64,000 bases of DNA from Kaistella sp. 97-N-M2 (GTDB lineage: Bacteria > Bacteroidota > Bacteroidia > Flavobacteriales > Weeksellaceae): the NCBI RefSeq assembly GCF_021513235.1, contig NZ_CP090976.1, positions 1,054,001 to 1,118,000 of the forward strand. The letters run 5' to 3'. The notes under the pieces were generated by a model. It saw only the letters and a program-made list of their open reading frames with translations, searched no databases and was not told the DNA's origin. This document shows, piece by piece, positions 32,546-42,450 of the stretch. The position numbers and the translations under genes were made by a program. Within the stretch, counting starts at the first letter, position 1. Each line of letters opens with the position of its first letter.

Positions 32546-35194
32546 CTTTTTAAATATTTTTCGGAAAATTCCTTTCTGTTTGGTTTCCTGAACTTTTTCT
32601 TTAACGGCTTCTACTTTCTGCTTTACCTCAACTTTGGTTTCTTTCAGATCTTTCCTGTTTTCTTCCAACGCTGTTTTCGTATTGTCGACGGTTTTTCGAA
32701 TGGTCTCTTCTGTTTTCGGCGCACTTTTTCCGATTAAAGTTTTCTTTAAACCCTGCTCGATGCCTCGCCACAAGAGATTGAAAAAGGATTTTGTTTTATC
32801 GCGCTCCACTTCTTCCACCTCAACAGATTCCGGATAATTACCCGAATCCGTTCGCACAAAAATATTTGCCACGGCCGAAAGTAATTTGTTTTCTTCGCCC
32901 GTTTCCTTTAAAACCGACACTTTCAAATTTTCGTGTTTCATGATTAAACTTCCTCCTAATCCGTTGTAATTTCCTTTAAAGTCAAAAATAAGATCCGAAA
33001 TTAAACCGGTTGCCTGAATTTTTAAATAAGGAACAATAAAGGGATTGATTCGCGAGGCGGGAAGATCTGCCACATTTCCCGAAATGGCAAAGACATCACT
33101 GCTGCTGGCGGTATTAAAGCTCCATTTGACGTTCATGGGCGATGCATTCATAAAGAGACACTTGATGGTGATGGGAACTTCTGTGGGTTTTCCTTTCATC
33201 TTGCCGGAGTTTAGATTTTTCACATTCAAATTAAAATTACTGAAGGTGAGTTTTCCCGGCCCATCGCTTTTTTTGGTATCTTCTTCGTACACCAAAAGCG
33301 AATTTTTTATATCTAAATTATTGATGAACATTGGGAATTTAATGCTCCGCAACAATTTGGAGTACATGGGTTTTTCGGTAAGATCATCTTTCGGGATCTT
33401 GCTGCGGAAGATATTGGCATCTACTCTGTCCAAAGTTACCTGTGACGCATCCAGAGATTTTGCATCCGAAAAAAAGTCCCACCTTCCCTTCATATCAATT
33501 TTAGCGACCTTAATGTCATACAAATCTTTTTCTGTAGGAATACTGCGGATAAACTGAGCGCGGGACACAGTTGGTTTCATCACAAAATTCGAAACATGCA
33601 TCGTATTTTTGTTGAACTTCAGCAAAGACGCAGATAAATTGTAGAATTCGGTTTTATAATTGAAATTTCGCGTTGTCAAACTGTAAAAGCCGGTTTTAAA
33701 GGGAATGCCATTTTTAACGGTGTTTTCATTCATCTCAACATCCTGAATATTAGCATTTAAATCCGTAAAAGCCAAAGGCTTACCGGCTTTATCATAAACC
33801 AGATCGGCATTTTTTAAACTTACATTTTTAATGATCAGCGGAAAAGCGATTCCGTTATAATTCGGTTTTATTTTCTTTGGATTTTCTGCACCCACAATTT
33901 TTCCTTTTAAGCCGTCTACCAAAACATTCTGAATATTCAGTTTGAGTTTGTTATCCACAAATTTCCACTCATTTACTTTCATCGTCACATTTTGCGCGTC
34001 CAAATCCAGCAGGGTTTTATCTGAAGCCGACGTCGTAGGTTTCATGGAAACCGTTCTCAAATCTGCCATTTTTGGGTTGAGGGCGATTGCCGCAACCTTG
34101 ATATTCTGCGTGTTCGAAACATAATTAAGATTTCGACCGTCGATCTTAAAATTGTTGTACTGAAAAGGAATATTTCCTCTGGCCGTTTCTTCGTTCATTA
34201 CAAACTGCTCGATTTTCATCTTCAGATTTCCCGCCGAAAACAAAGGATTTCCATTCGGCTTAACAATATCTATTTTGGCATTATTAAAGAAAACATCTTC
34301 TAACTGAACATCGTACGTGAAACTTCTGTCTTTTTTCTGCGGACTCACGTTTGTTGTGAACATTTTCAGCTCAGGATTTTCGAAGCGAACTTTGGTAAGC
34401 GTTATTTTATCATCTTTCAAAACAAAATCTTTAAAATCCATCGCTTCGGTTTTAAAATCGAAGAGGTTTCTTTTTTTCGGATAAAATTTGGTAAAGTTAC
34501 GGTAAGAAAGCAGGGGAATTAAAGCCAGATTTTTTACGCTTAACTGTCCCGCTTTTGTCGCAATCTCTTTCGCGGTAAAAGCGTACACATTATCGGGACG
34601 GAAGTACAGGTTTTTTGCACTAATCTCATACTGGTCAAAGGCAAAAGGAATTTTTTCGGTTTTAGTTTCTTCGGTCATCTTCAGATTTTTTACCTGGAGA
34701 TCTAAGTGATGAACGGATAAAAACTTCTGTTTCGAGTGCTTAAAGATTTGTATATCACCGTTTGTAATGGCGATATTTTTAACAACAAGAGGATTTTGTT
34801 TCTTTTCTACTTTATTTTTGGCAGGTTTCGGCAAAATAATATTCAGATGCGGATTGGACAAGCGGAGATCGCTAGTTGTAATTCGTTTTTTAAAGAGGGC
34901 ATCGTAAATGCCGAGGCGGGAAACCGAAAGAGTATCAATAGTTCCCTGAAGTCCTAAAATATTTTCGTTCTGTGGATCTTTGCTGTTGATGGTTAATCCA
35001 GTGGAATTGATGTTACCCGTTCCCAAATCGACATCGAGAGATTTATAGGTAACCCGGTAGGATGTATTATTCTTAACGTAATCTGCCAGGTTATTTTTCA
35101 GCCATAAATTCAATCCAAAATTAATCACCAGAAAAAGCAGGAAAATAATTCCGGCAATTATAGAAAAAATTCTAAGCTGTTTTTTTTTCATCAT
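32531..35194 (-). CDS. AsmA/DUF748-like large envelope protein
   Basis: Encodes 887 residues. One N-terminal membrane anchor (about residues 8-31) is followed by a long repetitive beta-rich body with recurrent segments such as NIQDVEMNENTVKNGIPFKTGFY, MNEETARGNIPFQYNNFKIDGRNL and MTEETKTEKIPFAFDQYEISAKNL, then a charged coiled-coil-like C-terminus (about 835-887, rich in Lys and Glu). The pattern fits AsmA-family proteins, which bridge the periplasm and affect outer membrane lipid transport. The internal repeats (three copies of the M-x-E-x-T...IPF unit) support a rod-like repeat fold. Confidence 0.75.
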   Translation of the reverse strand: MMKKKQLRIFSIIAGIIFLLFLVINFGLNLWLKNNLADYVKNNTSYRVTYKSLDVDLGTGNINSTGLTINSKDPQNENILGLQGTIDTLSVSRLGIYDALFKKRITTSDLRLSNPHLNIILPKPAKNKVEKKQNPLVVKNIAITNGDIQIFKHSKQKFLSVHHLDLQVKNLKMTEETKTEKIPFAFDQYEISAKNLYFRPDNVYAFTAKEIATKAGQLSVKNLALIPLLSYRNFTKFYPKKRNLFDFKTEAMDFKDFVLKDDKITLTKVRFENPELKMFTTNVSPQKKDRSFTYDVQLEDVFFNNAKIDIVKPNGNPLFSAGNLKMKIEQFVMNEETARGNIPFQYNNFKIDGRNLNYVSNTQNIKVAAIALNPKMADLRTVSMKPTTSASDKTLLDLDAQNVTMKVNEWKFVDNKLKLNIQNVLVDGLKGKIVGAENPKKIKPNYNGIAFPLIIKNVSLKNADLVYDKAGKPLAFTDLNANIQDVEMNENTVKNGIPFKTGFYSLTTRNFNYKTEFYNLSASLLKFNKNTMHVSNFVMKPTVSRAQFIRSIPTEKDLYDIKVAKIDMKGRWDFFSDAKSLDASQVTLDRVDANIFRSKIPKDDLTEKPMYSKLLRSIKFPMFINNLDIKNSLLVYEEDTKKSDGPGKLTFSNFNLNVKNLNSGKMKGKPTEVPITIKCLFMNASPMNVKWSFNTASSSDVFAISGNVADLPASRINPFIVPYLKIQATGLISDLIFDFKGNYNGLGGSLIMKHENLKVSVLKETGEENKLLSAVANIFVRTDSGNYPESVEVEEVERDKTKSFFNLLWRGIEQGLKKTLIGKSAPKTEETIRKTVDNTKTALEENRKDLKETKVEVKQKVEAVKEKVQETKQKGIFRKIFKKKSEN

Positions 35195-35236
35195 TCGCTG
35201 TATAGAAAATCTAAGCCATTTCTAAATATTTTAGCA

Positions 35237-36034
35237 TCAATTATTTATGTCAAGCTCAATCATGTAGCCTTCATGTGCCCGCACGTTAATGAAATCGCCG
35301 CCTTCAAAAGAAAGATATTGCCCTTTAATTCCTCTTAAAACGCCTTTAAAATTCGGAATTTTATCCAAAGAAACAGAGGTAATTTTTTCCGGCGCCTCGT
35401 AAGGATAATCGAGACGAACCATTTCATTTTCCCTGGAATAAAAGTTTTTGAACTGATCCGGGAAATAATCTTTCACTTTTTCGCGGAAATCCGCCAAATC
35501 GAGATCATCTTCGAAATCATCTTCGAGCATTTTTCGCCAGTTTGTTTTATCCGCCAGATGTTCTTTCATCGCCACCTCAATCATTCCGGCTTCGTAGCGG
35601 TTATCGGTTTTTGCAATCGGCAGCGCGAAGGTTGCACCCTGATCGATCCATCTTGTGGGGATTTGTGTCGCACGCGTTACGCCCACTTTCACATCGCCCG
35701 TATAGGCGAGATATACGATGTGCGGCGCAAGTTGGATTGCCTGCTCCACTTCCAAATCGCGATCGCCCACGCCCAAATGAGCGGTAGAAAGTTCCGGCCG
35801 GATTATGGTCTCGCTGGCATAAGGACTTTCGAAAAAACATTTTTTGCAAAATCCCATGCGGTAAATTTTCTCGTCGTTGCTGCAATTCACGCATTCAAAA
35901 CCAATATGGTTGATCTTCATTTCCTTGCCGATCAATTGATTCATGTTAATGAGATCGTGAGAAAGATTAAGGTAATATTGAATAGGCTGCGCGTTTTGCG
36001 TCATCATTTTCAGAACTTGGCCGGAGAATATCAT
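35237..36034 (-). CDS. DUF2797 protein
   Basis: Encodes 265 residues. A four-Cys zinc motif CVNC...CKKC (near 49-66) is followed by a domain with YLAYTGDVKVGVTRATQIPTRWIDQGA and a C-terminal FKGVLRGIKGQYLSFEGG segment, the pattern of DUF2797. The first ~10 residues before MMTQNAQPIQ may be untranslated, as a second ATG pair follows. Function unknown; the GVTRATQIP..RW segment is vaguely reminiscent of GIY-YIG folds but the catalytic pattern is not complete. Confidence 0.78.
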   Translation of the reverse strand: MIFSGQVLKMMTQNAQPIQYYLNLSHDLINMNQLIGKEMKINHIGFECVNCSNDEKIYRMGFCKKCFFESPYASETIIRPELSTAHLGVGDRDLEVEQAIQLAPHIVYLAYTGDVKVGVTRATQIPTRWIDQGATFALPIAKTDNRYEAGMIEVAMKEHLADKTNWRKMLEDDFEDDLDLADFREKVKDYFPDQFKNFYSRENEMVRLDYPYEAPEKITSVSLDKIPNFKGVLRGIKGQYLSFEGGDFINVRAHEGYMIELDINN

Positions 36035-36073
36035 GGGATTAAATTTCAGTAAAAATAATCATTTGATTTTAAT

Positions 36074-36081
36074 TAAATTTG
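36074..36081 (+). promoter_or_regulatory. -7 promoter element of the epimerase gene (TAAATTTG)
   Basis: Lies 18 bases before ATG 36100 and overlaps an alternative TTG start at 36079, supporting the ATG. Confidence 0.5.
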
Positions 36082-36099
36082 TCTTTAGAAAAAACAATC

Positions 36100-37128
36100 A
36101 TGAACTATTTGGTTACTGGCGGAAGCGGATTCATAGGATCGCATTTAGCGGAACATCTCTTAAAAAATGGACATTCTGTCATTAACATAGATAATTTTGA
36201 TAACTTCTACGATTACCGGATAAAAATTAAAAATACCTTAGAATCCATCAATAAAACGTTGGAATTTTCTTTCCACGAAAAAGAACTGGATATCCAAAAA
36301 CTCATTTTCGAAACCTCCTCCAAAAATTATCAGCTTTAATATCAGGACATTAGAGACAAAGAAGGTTTAGAAAGAATTTTCTCAAAACATAAAATTGATG
36401 TCGTTATCCATTTGGCCGCACTTGCGGGCGTCCGCCCTTCAATCGAACGACCGCTGGAGTATGAAGAGGTAAACATTAAAGGAACGCTGAATCTGTGGGA
36501 ATTGTGCAATGAATTTAGCATTAAAAAATTCATCAATGCCTCTAGTTCCAGCGTTTACGGCAACAATAAGAAAAATCCTTTCGCGGAAGAAGATCTTGTA
36601 GATCAGCCCATTTCACCGTACGCAGCAACGAAAAAGTGTACAGAAATCATGGGGCACGTGTACCATCACCTGTATCGTATTGATATGATTCATCTGCGTT
36701 TCTTTACCGTTTACGGACCGCGGCAGAGGCCGGATTTGGCGATTCACAAATTCGCTGAACTCATTCACAGCAAAAAAGAAATTCCTTTTTACGGCGACGG
36801 CACCACGGCGCGGGACTATACTTATATTGATGATATTATCGATGGAATCTTCAAATCGCTCCATTATTTAGAAACTCATGACAATGTTTATGAGATCATG
36901 AATTTGGGCGGCAATGAGGTTATCAGTTTAAATGAGATGCTTTCTACGCTCGAAGAAAATCTGGATAAAAAGGCTGAAAAAATTTTACTGCCAATTCAGG
37001 CTGGCGATATGCTCGTAACCAGCGCAGATATTACGAAAGCGCGCACTTTGATTAGCTATCATCCTACCACTCACTTCCAAAATGGCATAAAAAAATTTGT
37101 GGAATGGTTTTTGAAAAATGGTTCCTGA
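36100..37128 (+). pseudogene. NAD-dependent sugar-nucleotide epimerase with an in-frame stop
   Basis: A 342-codon frame of the extended short-chain dehydrogenase type. [15 protein letters not shown] (NAD site), VIHLAALAGVRPSIERP, SSSSVYG, the catalytic Tyr-x-x-x-Lys in SPYAATKK, and RFFTVYGPRQRPDLAI resemble UDP-glucuronate/UDP-GalNAc-type epimerases. Codon 80 is TAA (36337-36339) between NYQL and YQDIRDKEGL, where Tyr is expected; the frame is otherwise intact on both sides. One base change (or read error) explains it. If real, the enzyme is lost or translated by read-through. Confidence 0.85.
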
Positions 37129-37200
37129 AAAAATGAGCAATAAAAATTAAAGTTTATTGAAAATCAACGTCAAAAACCTTTTTTATGTCGTTGATTTTTA

Positions 37201-37208
37201 TACTTTTG
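37201..37208 (+). promoter_or_regulatory. -7 promoter element of the DUF2795 gene (TACTTTTG)
   Basis: TAnnTTTG match 16 bases before the start codon. Confidence 0.45.
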
Positions 37209-37224
37209 CAAAAAATTATATTAT

Positions 37225-37446
37225 ATGTATTGGACATTAGAATTAGCTTCTTATTTAAGCGACGCCCCCTGGCCTATGACAAAGGCGGAACTTATTGATT
37301 ATGCGATTAGAACAGGTGCACCAATGGAAGTTGTAGAGAATCTTCAGGCAATCGAAGATGAAGGAGAAATTTATGATTCTATAGAAGAAGTTTGGAGCGA
37401 TTATCCGACTGATGATGATTACCTCTGGAACGAGGATGAATACTAA
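37225..37446 (+). CDS. DUF2795 family protein
   Basis: Encodes 73 residues, strongly acidic. YWTLELASYLSDAPWPMTKAELIDYAIRTGAPMEVVENLQAI fits the helical DUF2795 domain, and the tail (SIEEVWSDYPTDDDYLWNEDEY) is Asp/Glu-rich. Function unknown; in Bacteroidota it is often found near secA, which here begins 116 bases downstream. It has its own promoter element. Confidence 0.85.
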   Translation: MYWTLELASYLSDAPWPMTKAELIDYAIRTGAPMEVVENLQAIEDEGEIYDSIEEVWSDYPTDDDYLWNEDEY

Positions 37447-37562
37447 AAAATACTGCCGGTTGTTCCCAAAAACAATTGGCTTTTATATTTCAGAAAAATT
37501 CTAGAAATTAAAAAAATTTAAAATGGTTAAATGCGCACTGCATTAAACCTAAAGCGAATAAT

Positions 37563-40500
37563 ATGGGTTTTATAGACAATGTTCTTAAAGGTTTTCTGGG
37601 TGATAAAAATGTAACCGACCTGAAAGAAGTAAAAAAAGTAGTAAACAAGATAAAAGCTGTTGAACCGGCGATTAACGAACTTTCAGATGACGGGTTAAGA
37701 GACAAGACCGCAGCATTTAAAGAAAAATTAAAAACTGCAACGGCAAAAATCACCACTCAGATTAACGAGACCAAAGAACAGATCAAAAACGCTACGGATA
37801 TTGATGAAAAGGAATCGCTTTTCGGAAAAATCGAAGATTTAAAGAAGGACTCCTATCAGGTAGAAGAAAAAGTGCTCAACGAAATTCTTCCTGAAGCCTT
37901 TGCATTGATCAAAGAAACATCCAGAAGACTCGCTGAAAACGGAGAAATTCGCGTCAAAGCCACCGATCTCGACCGGGAATTGGCAGCTACAAAAGACTTC
38001 GTTGTTATTGAAGGCGATACTGCTATTTGGAAAAATCACTGGGATGCCGCCGGAACTCCTATTAAATGGGACATGGTGCATTACGATGTTCAGTTTATTG
38101 GCGGTGTAATTCTGCACAGCGGTAAAATTGCCGAAATGGCGACGGGTGAAGGTAAAACTCTTGTCGGAACTTTACCTATTTACTTAAACGCGCTGCCCGG
38201 ACGCGGCGTACACGTTGTTACGGTGAATGATTATTTAGCGAAACGTGACTCGGCCTGGATGGGACCACTCTATCAATTCCACGGCTTAACGATCGATTGT
38301 ATCGATCTGCATCAGCCGAACTCCGACGCGAGACGGAAAGCCTACAACTCCAGTATTACTTACGGTACGAATAACGAATTTGGTTTCGATTATTTACGGG
38401 ATAACATGGTAACCTCTCCAACTGAATTGGTTCAGGGAGAATTAAATTTTGCCATTGTCGATGAGGTAGATTCCGTTTTGGTTGATGATGCCAGAACGCC
38501 GTTAATTATTTCCGGACCGGTTCCTCAAGGTGACCGTCAGGAATTTGATGTGCTGAAGCCATCCGTCGATCGCATTGTCGAAATTCAAAAGAAAACCGTT
38601 TCCGGACTCTTTAACGAAGCAAAAAAATTAATTGCCAACGGCAATACAAAAGAAGGTGGTTTCAAATTACTACAGGCGTACAGAGGTTTGCCGAAATCCC
38701 GACCTTTAATTAAATTCCTCTCCGAAAGCGGTCACAAAGCACTGCTTCAAAAAACCGAAGGGCAATATATGGCCGATAACAATCGCGATATGCCGATTGT
38801 AGACAAAGATCTCTATTTCGTTATCGACGAAAAAAATAATCAGATCGATCTTACCGATAAAGGCGTGGAATACATGTCTGCCGGCAACGAAGACAAAGAT
38901 TTCTTTGTTTTGAATGATATCGGTACCGAGATCGCGGAACTGGAAGCTAAAAATTTAAGCAAAGAAGAAGAATTCGAGGCCAAAGAGAAAATATTTGGTG
39001 AATTTGCCGTGAAATCCGAACGCGTTCACACGCTGAGCCAACTGTTGAAAGCCTACACGTTATTCGAAAAAGATGACGAATATGTAGTGATCGACGGGGA
39101 AGTGAAAATCGTGGACGAGCAAACCGGCCGTATTATGGAAGGAAGACGTTATTCCGACGGACTTCACCAGGCGATCGAAGCCAAAGAAAACGTAAAAATT
39201 GAAGCTGCCACGCAAACTTTCGCAACGGTGACGCTTCAAAACTACTTCCGGATGTACAACAAATTAGCGGGGATGACGGGTACTGCAGAAACGGAAGCCG
39301 GCGAACTTTGGGAAATTTATAAATTGGATGTAGTTGTAATCCCAACAAACAGACCAATCGTACGCGACGACCGACAGGATTTGGTTTACAAAACCAATCG
39401 CGAAAAATATAATGCTGTAATTGAGGAAATCGAAAGATTAACCGCAGACGGTAGACCCGTTTTGGTGGGAACTACATCTGTAGAGATTTCCCAGCTTTTA
39501 TCACGGGCTTTGCAGTTAAGAAAAATTCAACATAATGTGTTGAATGCAAAACTTCACGCAAGAGAAGCAGAAATCGTGGCAATGGCCGGCGGACCGGGTG
39601 TTGTAACCATCGCTACCAACATGGCAGGACGTGGTACCGACATTAAATTGCAGGGCGACGTAAAGAAAAACGGCGGTCTGGCGATTATCGGTACAGAAAG
39701 ACATGATTCGCGACGTGTGGACAGACAGTTGCGTGGTCGTGCCGGAAGACAGGGTGATCCGGGAAGTTCTCAGTTCTACGTATCGTTGGAAGATAATTTA
39801 ATGCGTCTTTTCGGTTCCGAAAGAATTGCGAAAATGATGGACAAAATGGGTCATAAAGAAGGCGAAGTTATTCAGCACGGCATGATCTCCAAATCCATCG
39901 AAAGAGCCCAGAAAAAAGTAGAGGAAAACAATTTCGGGGTTCGTAAAAGACTTCTGGAGTACGATGATGTGATGAACAAACAGCGCGACGTAATTTATAA
40001 AAGAAGAAAGAACGCATTGTTTGGCGATCACCTGAAATATGATATTTCGAATATGATTTTCGACGTGTCTCAATCGATCGTAACGCGCGGTAAACTGGAA
40101 GGCGACTTTAAAGATTTCGAATATGAAATTATTAAAAATTTCACCATGGAAGCGCCGTTTTCCGAAAACGACTTTAAAACAAAACAGGTTCCTGAGTTAA
40201 CGAATATGCTTTTCAAAGCAGCTTCCGAAGACTATCAGATGAAGCTTAATCTTTTGAAGGAAAAATCGTTCCCTATTATTGAGAATGTTTACAATACACA
40301 AGGTTCGATGTTTAAAATGATTCAGGTTCCGTTTACCGACGGCATTAAAACCATGACCATCGTAACGGATCTAAAACAGGCCGTAGAAACGAAATGTGAT
40401 TCCCTGATTACCGACTTCGAAAAGAATATTTCCCTTTCCATTATCGATGAAAACTGGAAACTACACCTGAGAGAAATGGATGATTTGCGTCGTTCTTCCC

Positions 40501-40634
40501 AGGGCGCGGTTTACGAACAAAAAGATCCGTTAGTGATTTACAAACAGGAATCATTTTATCTTTTCAGCGAAATGGTAGAGAGAGTTAACAAAGAAATCAT
40601 TTCATTCTTATACAAAGGCGAGATCCCGGCGTAA
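37563..40634 (+). CDS. secA: Protein translocase ATPase SecA
   Basis: Encodes 1,023 residues, longer than the 901 of E. coli SecA, as usual for Bacteroidota because of an insert in the N-terminal ATPase region (around 290-480). Walker [29 protein letters not shown], the preprotein-binding region, [12 protein letters not shown] and the [13 protein letters not shown] helicase motif are intact; [23 protein letters not shown] begins the core. The C-terminus stops at FLYKGEIPA, lacking the zinc-binding SEC-C tail (CxCxSx6C[H/C]) that binds SecB and ribosomes in proteobacteria. It drives Sec-dependent export through SecYEG. A terminator follows. Confidence 0.97.
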   Translation: MGFIDNVLKGFLGDKNVTDLKEVKKVVNKIKAVEPAINELSDDGLRDKTAAFKEKLKTATAKITTQINETKEQIKNATDIDEKESLFGKIEDLKKDSYQVEEKVLNEILPEAFALIKETSRRLAENGEIRVKATDLDRELAATKDFVVIEGDTAIWKNHWDAAGTPIKWDMVHYDVQFIGGVILHSGKIAEMATGEGKTLVGTLPIYLNALPGRGVHVVTVNDYLAKRDSAWMGPLYQFHGLTIDCIDLHQPNSDARRKAYNSSITYGTNNEFGFDYLRDNMVTSPTELVQGELNFAIVDEVDSVLVDDARTPLIISGPVPQGDRQEFDVLKPSVDRIVEIQKKTVSGLFNEAKKLIANGNTKEGGFKLLQAYRGLPKSRPLIKFLSESGHKALLQKTEGQYMADNNRDMPIVDKDLYFVIDEKNNQIDLTDKGVEYMSAGNEDKDFFVLNDIGTEIAELEAKNLSKEEEFEAKEKIFGEFAVKSERVHTLSQLLKAYTLFEKDDEYVVIDGEVKIVDEQTGRIMEGRRYSDGLHQAIEAKENVKIEAATQTFATVTLQNYFRMYNKLAGMTGTAETEAGELWEIYKLDVVVIPTNRPIVRDDRQDLVYKTNREKYNAVIEEIERLTADGRPVLVGTTSVEISQLLSRALQLRKIQHNVLNAKLHAREAEIVAMAGGPGVVTIATNMAGRGTDIKLQGDVKKNGGLAIIGTERHDSRRVDRQLRGRAGRQGDPGSSQFYVSLEDNLMRLFGSERIAKMMDKMGHKEGEVIQHGMISKSIERAQKKVEENNFGVRKRLLEYDDVMNKQRDVIYKRRKNALFGDHLKYDISNMIFDVSQSIVTRGKLEGDFKDFEYEIIKNFTMEAPFSENDFKTKQVPELTNMLFKAASEDYQMKLNLLKEKSFPIIENVYNTQGSMFKMIQVPFTDGIKTMTIVTDLKQAVETKCDSLITDFEKNISLSIIDENWKLHLREMDDLRRSSQGAVYEQKDPLVIYKQESFYLFSEMVERVNKEIISFLYKGEIPA

Positions 40635-40653
40635 GAATTTACAATTTATACTC

Positions 40654-40687
40654 AAACTTCTTCAATTTTATTTGGAGAAGTTTTTTT
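40654..40687 (+). terminator. Terminator of secA
   Basis: Stem AACTTCTTC with GGAGAAGTT (one G-T pair), ten-base loop, then T7. Confidence 0.75.
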
Positions 40688-40725
40688 GTGACGCTATCTT
40701 AATTTTTGTATTTTTAGTCACTAAA

Positions 40726-40733
40726 TATTTTTG
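40726..40733 (+). promoter_or_regulatory. TATTTTTG element one base before the ROK kinase start
   Basis: TAnnTTTG match ending one base before ATG 40735. If used, the transcript would start at or inside the first codons, so an upstream promoter or a later start codon are alternatives. Confidence 0.3.
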
Positions 40734-40734
40734 A

Positions 40735-41703
40735 ATGTCATTAATAGATTTATCCCGACAGGTCGCCTTAGGAATTGATATCGGTGGTACAAATACCAAA
40801 TACGGATTGGTAAACCATCGTGGTGAAATCCTGGAAAAAGGAAGCATCAAAACAGATGAGTATCCGAAAGCAGAAGACTTTATCGATGCTTTGTACGAGG
40901 AGGTTGCGCCTTTAATTATGAAACATTGCGGTCAAAAGCAGTTCGACGGGATTGGCGTTGGCGCGCCCAATGCAAATTATTACCGCGGCACCATCGAACA
41001 GGCTCCAAACCTCCGGTGGAAAGGGGTTGTTCCATTCGCATCATTAATGACGAAAAAATTTGAAGTTCCCTGCAAAATGACGAACGATGCCAATGCTGCG
41101 GCTTTGGGCGAAATGATGTTCGGCGCGGCCAGAGGAATGAAGGATTTTATCATGATTACACTCGGAACAGGTGTAGGCAGCGGAATTATCGCAAACGGCC
41201 AGTTAATCTATGGTCACGACGGTTTTGCAGGCGAACTGGGGCATACCATTGTAAAACCCGGCGGTAGAAAACACTGGAGCACCGGCTCCGAAGGCTCTTT
41301 AGAAGCTTATGCTTCTGCCACAGGTATTACCATCACGGCGAAAAAGATGCGAGCGGAATTTCCGGACTCTATGCTTAACCAATATCTGGAAGAGGCGGTT
41401 AATTCTAAAGTCGTTTTCGAATGCGCGAAAAAAGGAGATCCCACGGCTATTGAAGTTTTCCGGTACACGGGGCAAAAATTAGGTGAAGCACTGGCGAATT
41501 TTGTCATGTTTTCCTCACCAGAAGCAATTCTTCTTTTTGGCGGCGTTATTAAGGCGGGCGATTTTATATTGAAACCTACAAAACTTCACATGGAGCGGAA
41601 TTTGCTGCCGATCTTCCGAAATAAAGTGAAACTTGTTTTCAGCGAACTCGACGAAGCTGACGCGGCCATTCTTGGCGCCAGTGCTCTTGTTTGGGAGAAA
41701 TGA
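40735..41703 (+). CDS. ROK family sugar kinase, glucokinase-like
   Basis: Encodes 322 residues. The ATP phosphate loop IDIGGTNTKYGLV (14-26), the catalytic Asp118 in TNDANAA, LGTGVGSGII (143-152) and the zinc His170 in GELGH are present. The ROK zinc motif CxCGxxGCxE reads WSTGSEGSLE (181-190), so all three Cys are replaced. Length and GHDGFAGELGH wording favour glucokinase; other ROK sugar kinases are possible. It probably phosphorylates glucose or an amino sugar at the cytoplasmic side. Confidence 0.85.
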   Translation: MSLIDLSRQVALGIDIGGTNTKYGLVNHRGEILEKGSIKTDEYPKAEDFIDALYEEVAPLIMKHCGQKQFDGIGVGAPNANYYRGTIEQAPNLRWKGVVPFASLMTKKFEVPCKMTNDANAAALGEMMFGAARGMKDFIMITLGTGVGSGIIANGQLIYGHDGFAGELGHTIVKPGGRKHWSTGSEGSLEAYASATGITITAKKMRAEFPDSMLNQYLEEAVNSKVVFECAKKGDPTAIEVFRYTGQKLGEALANFVMFSSPEAILLFGGVIKAGDFILKPTKLHMERNLLPIFRNKVKLVFSELDEADAAILGASALVWEK

Positions 41704-41802
41704 CTGGCATGGTTTGCTTAAAGCCAAAATCATAAGACTTGTTACCCCTATTTTTACTCCCGCCAACCGCAGGAGCGTATTTAATCAGTAAAAAAATAAA
41801 AA

Positions 41803-42363
41803 ATGGACAGAGAAAAATTAGAATATATAACCTTTGGCGGCGGATGTTTTTGGTGTGTAGAAAGTTGCTTTCATTTGCTTAAAGGCGTCGAGTCTGTAAT
41901 CTCCGGTTATTCGGGCGGATATACCGAAAATCCCACGTACGAAGAGGTCTGCTCCGGCAAAACCGGCCACGCGGAAGTCGTTCAACTTGCATATGATCCG
42001 ACTGTAATTTCTTATGAGCAGATTATGGACGTCTTCTACTTTCTGCACGATCCCACAACGTTAAACCGCCAGGGAAATGATATCGGAACGCAATACCGGT
42101 CAGTGGTTTATTATCAAGACGACGCGGAAAAGCAAAGAGCAGAGGCAGCCTTAAAAAAGTCGGAAGATTCCGGAAAATATGAGGGAAAATACGTTACAGA
42201 AATTTCGAAGCTAGAAAAATTTTATCCCGCAGAAAAATACCATCAGGGATATTACGAGCAAAATCCTACACAACCGTACTGCAGCGCTGTAGTTGGACCA
42301 AAAATCGCGAAATTCAGGAAGCATTACGGCGCGTTAGGCATGCTAAGTACCGAAAACGCATAG
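41803..42363 (+). CDS. msrA: Peptide-methionine (S)-S-oxide reductase
   Basis: Encodes 186 residues with the GGGCFWCVES active-site motif (catalytic Cys at 15), VISGYSGGYTENPTYEEVCSGKTGHAEVVQ, DPTTLNRQGNDIGTQYRSVVYY and YHQGYYEQNP. It repairs the S form of oxidised methionine using thioredoxin. No signal peptide is seen, so cytoplasmic. The 99-base gap from the ROK kinase holds no terminator I can see; cotranscription is possible. Confidence 0.95.
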   Translation: MDREKLEYITFGGGCFWCVESCFHLLKGVESVISGYSGGYTENPTYEEVCSGKTGHAEVVQLAYDPTVISYEQIMDVFYFLHDPTTLNRQGNDIGTQYRSVVYYQDDAEKQRAEAALKKSEDSGKYEGKYVTEISKLEKFYPAEKYHQGYYEQNPTQPYCSAVVGPKIAKFRKHYGALGMLSTENA

Positions 42364-42404
42364 AGGTTAAAAACTTAAACAGAGTTTCCATTTTAAAGTA
42401 AAAA

Positions 42405-42430
42405 AAACCGCTGAAAATTCAGCGGTCTTT
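42405..42430. terminator. Bidirectional terminator between msrA and the S46 peptidase
   Basis: Stem ACCGCTGAA/TTCAGCGGT (42407-42415, 42418-42426) with an A-run on the left and T-run on the right, placed between convergent genes. Confidence 0.8.
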
Positions 42431-42450
42431 TTATTTATATAGCGTGGCGA

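Noticed and set aside
35237-36034. DUF2797 protein as a second GIY-YIG nuclease
   Set aside because: A TGDVKVGVT segment vaguely recalls the fold, but the paired GIY and YIG strands and catalytic Arg/Glu pattern are not complete; reported only as DUF2797.
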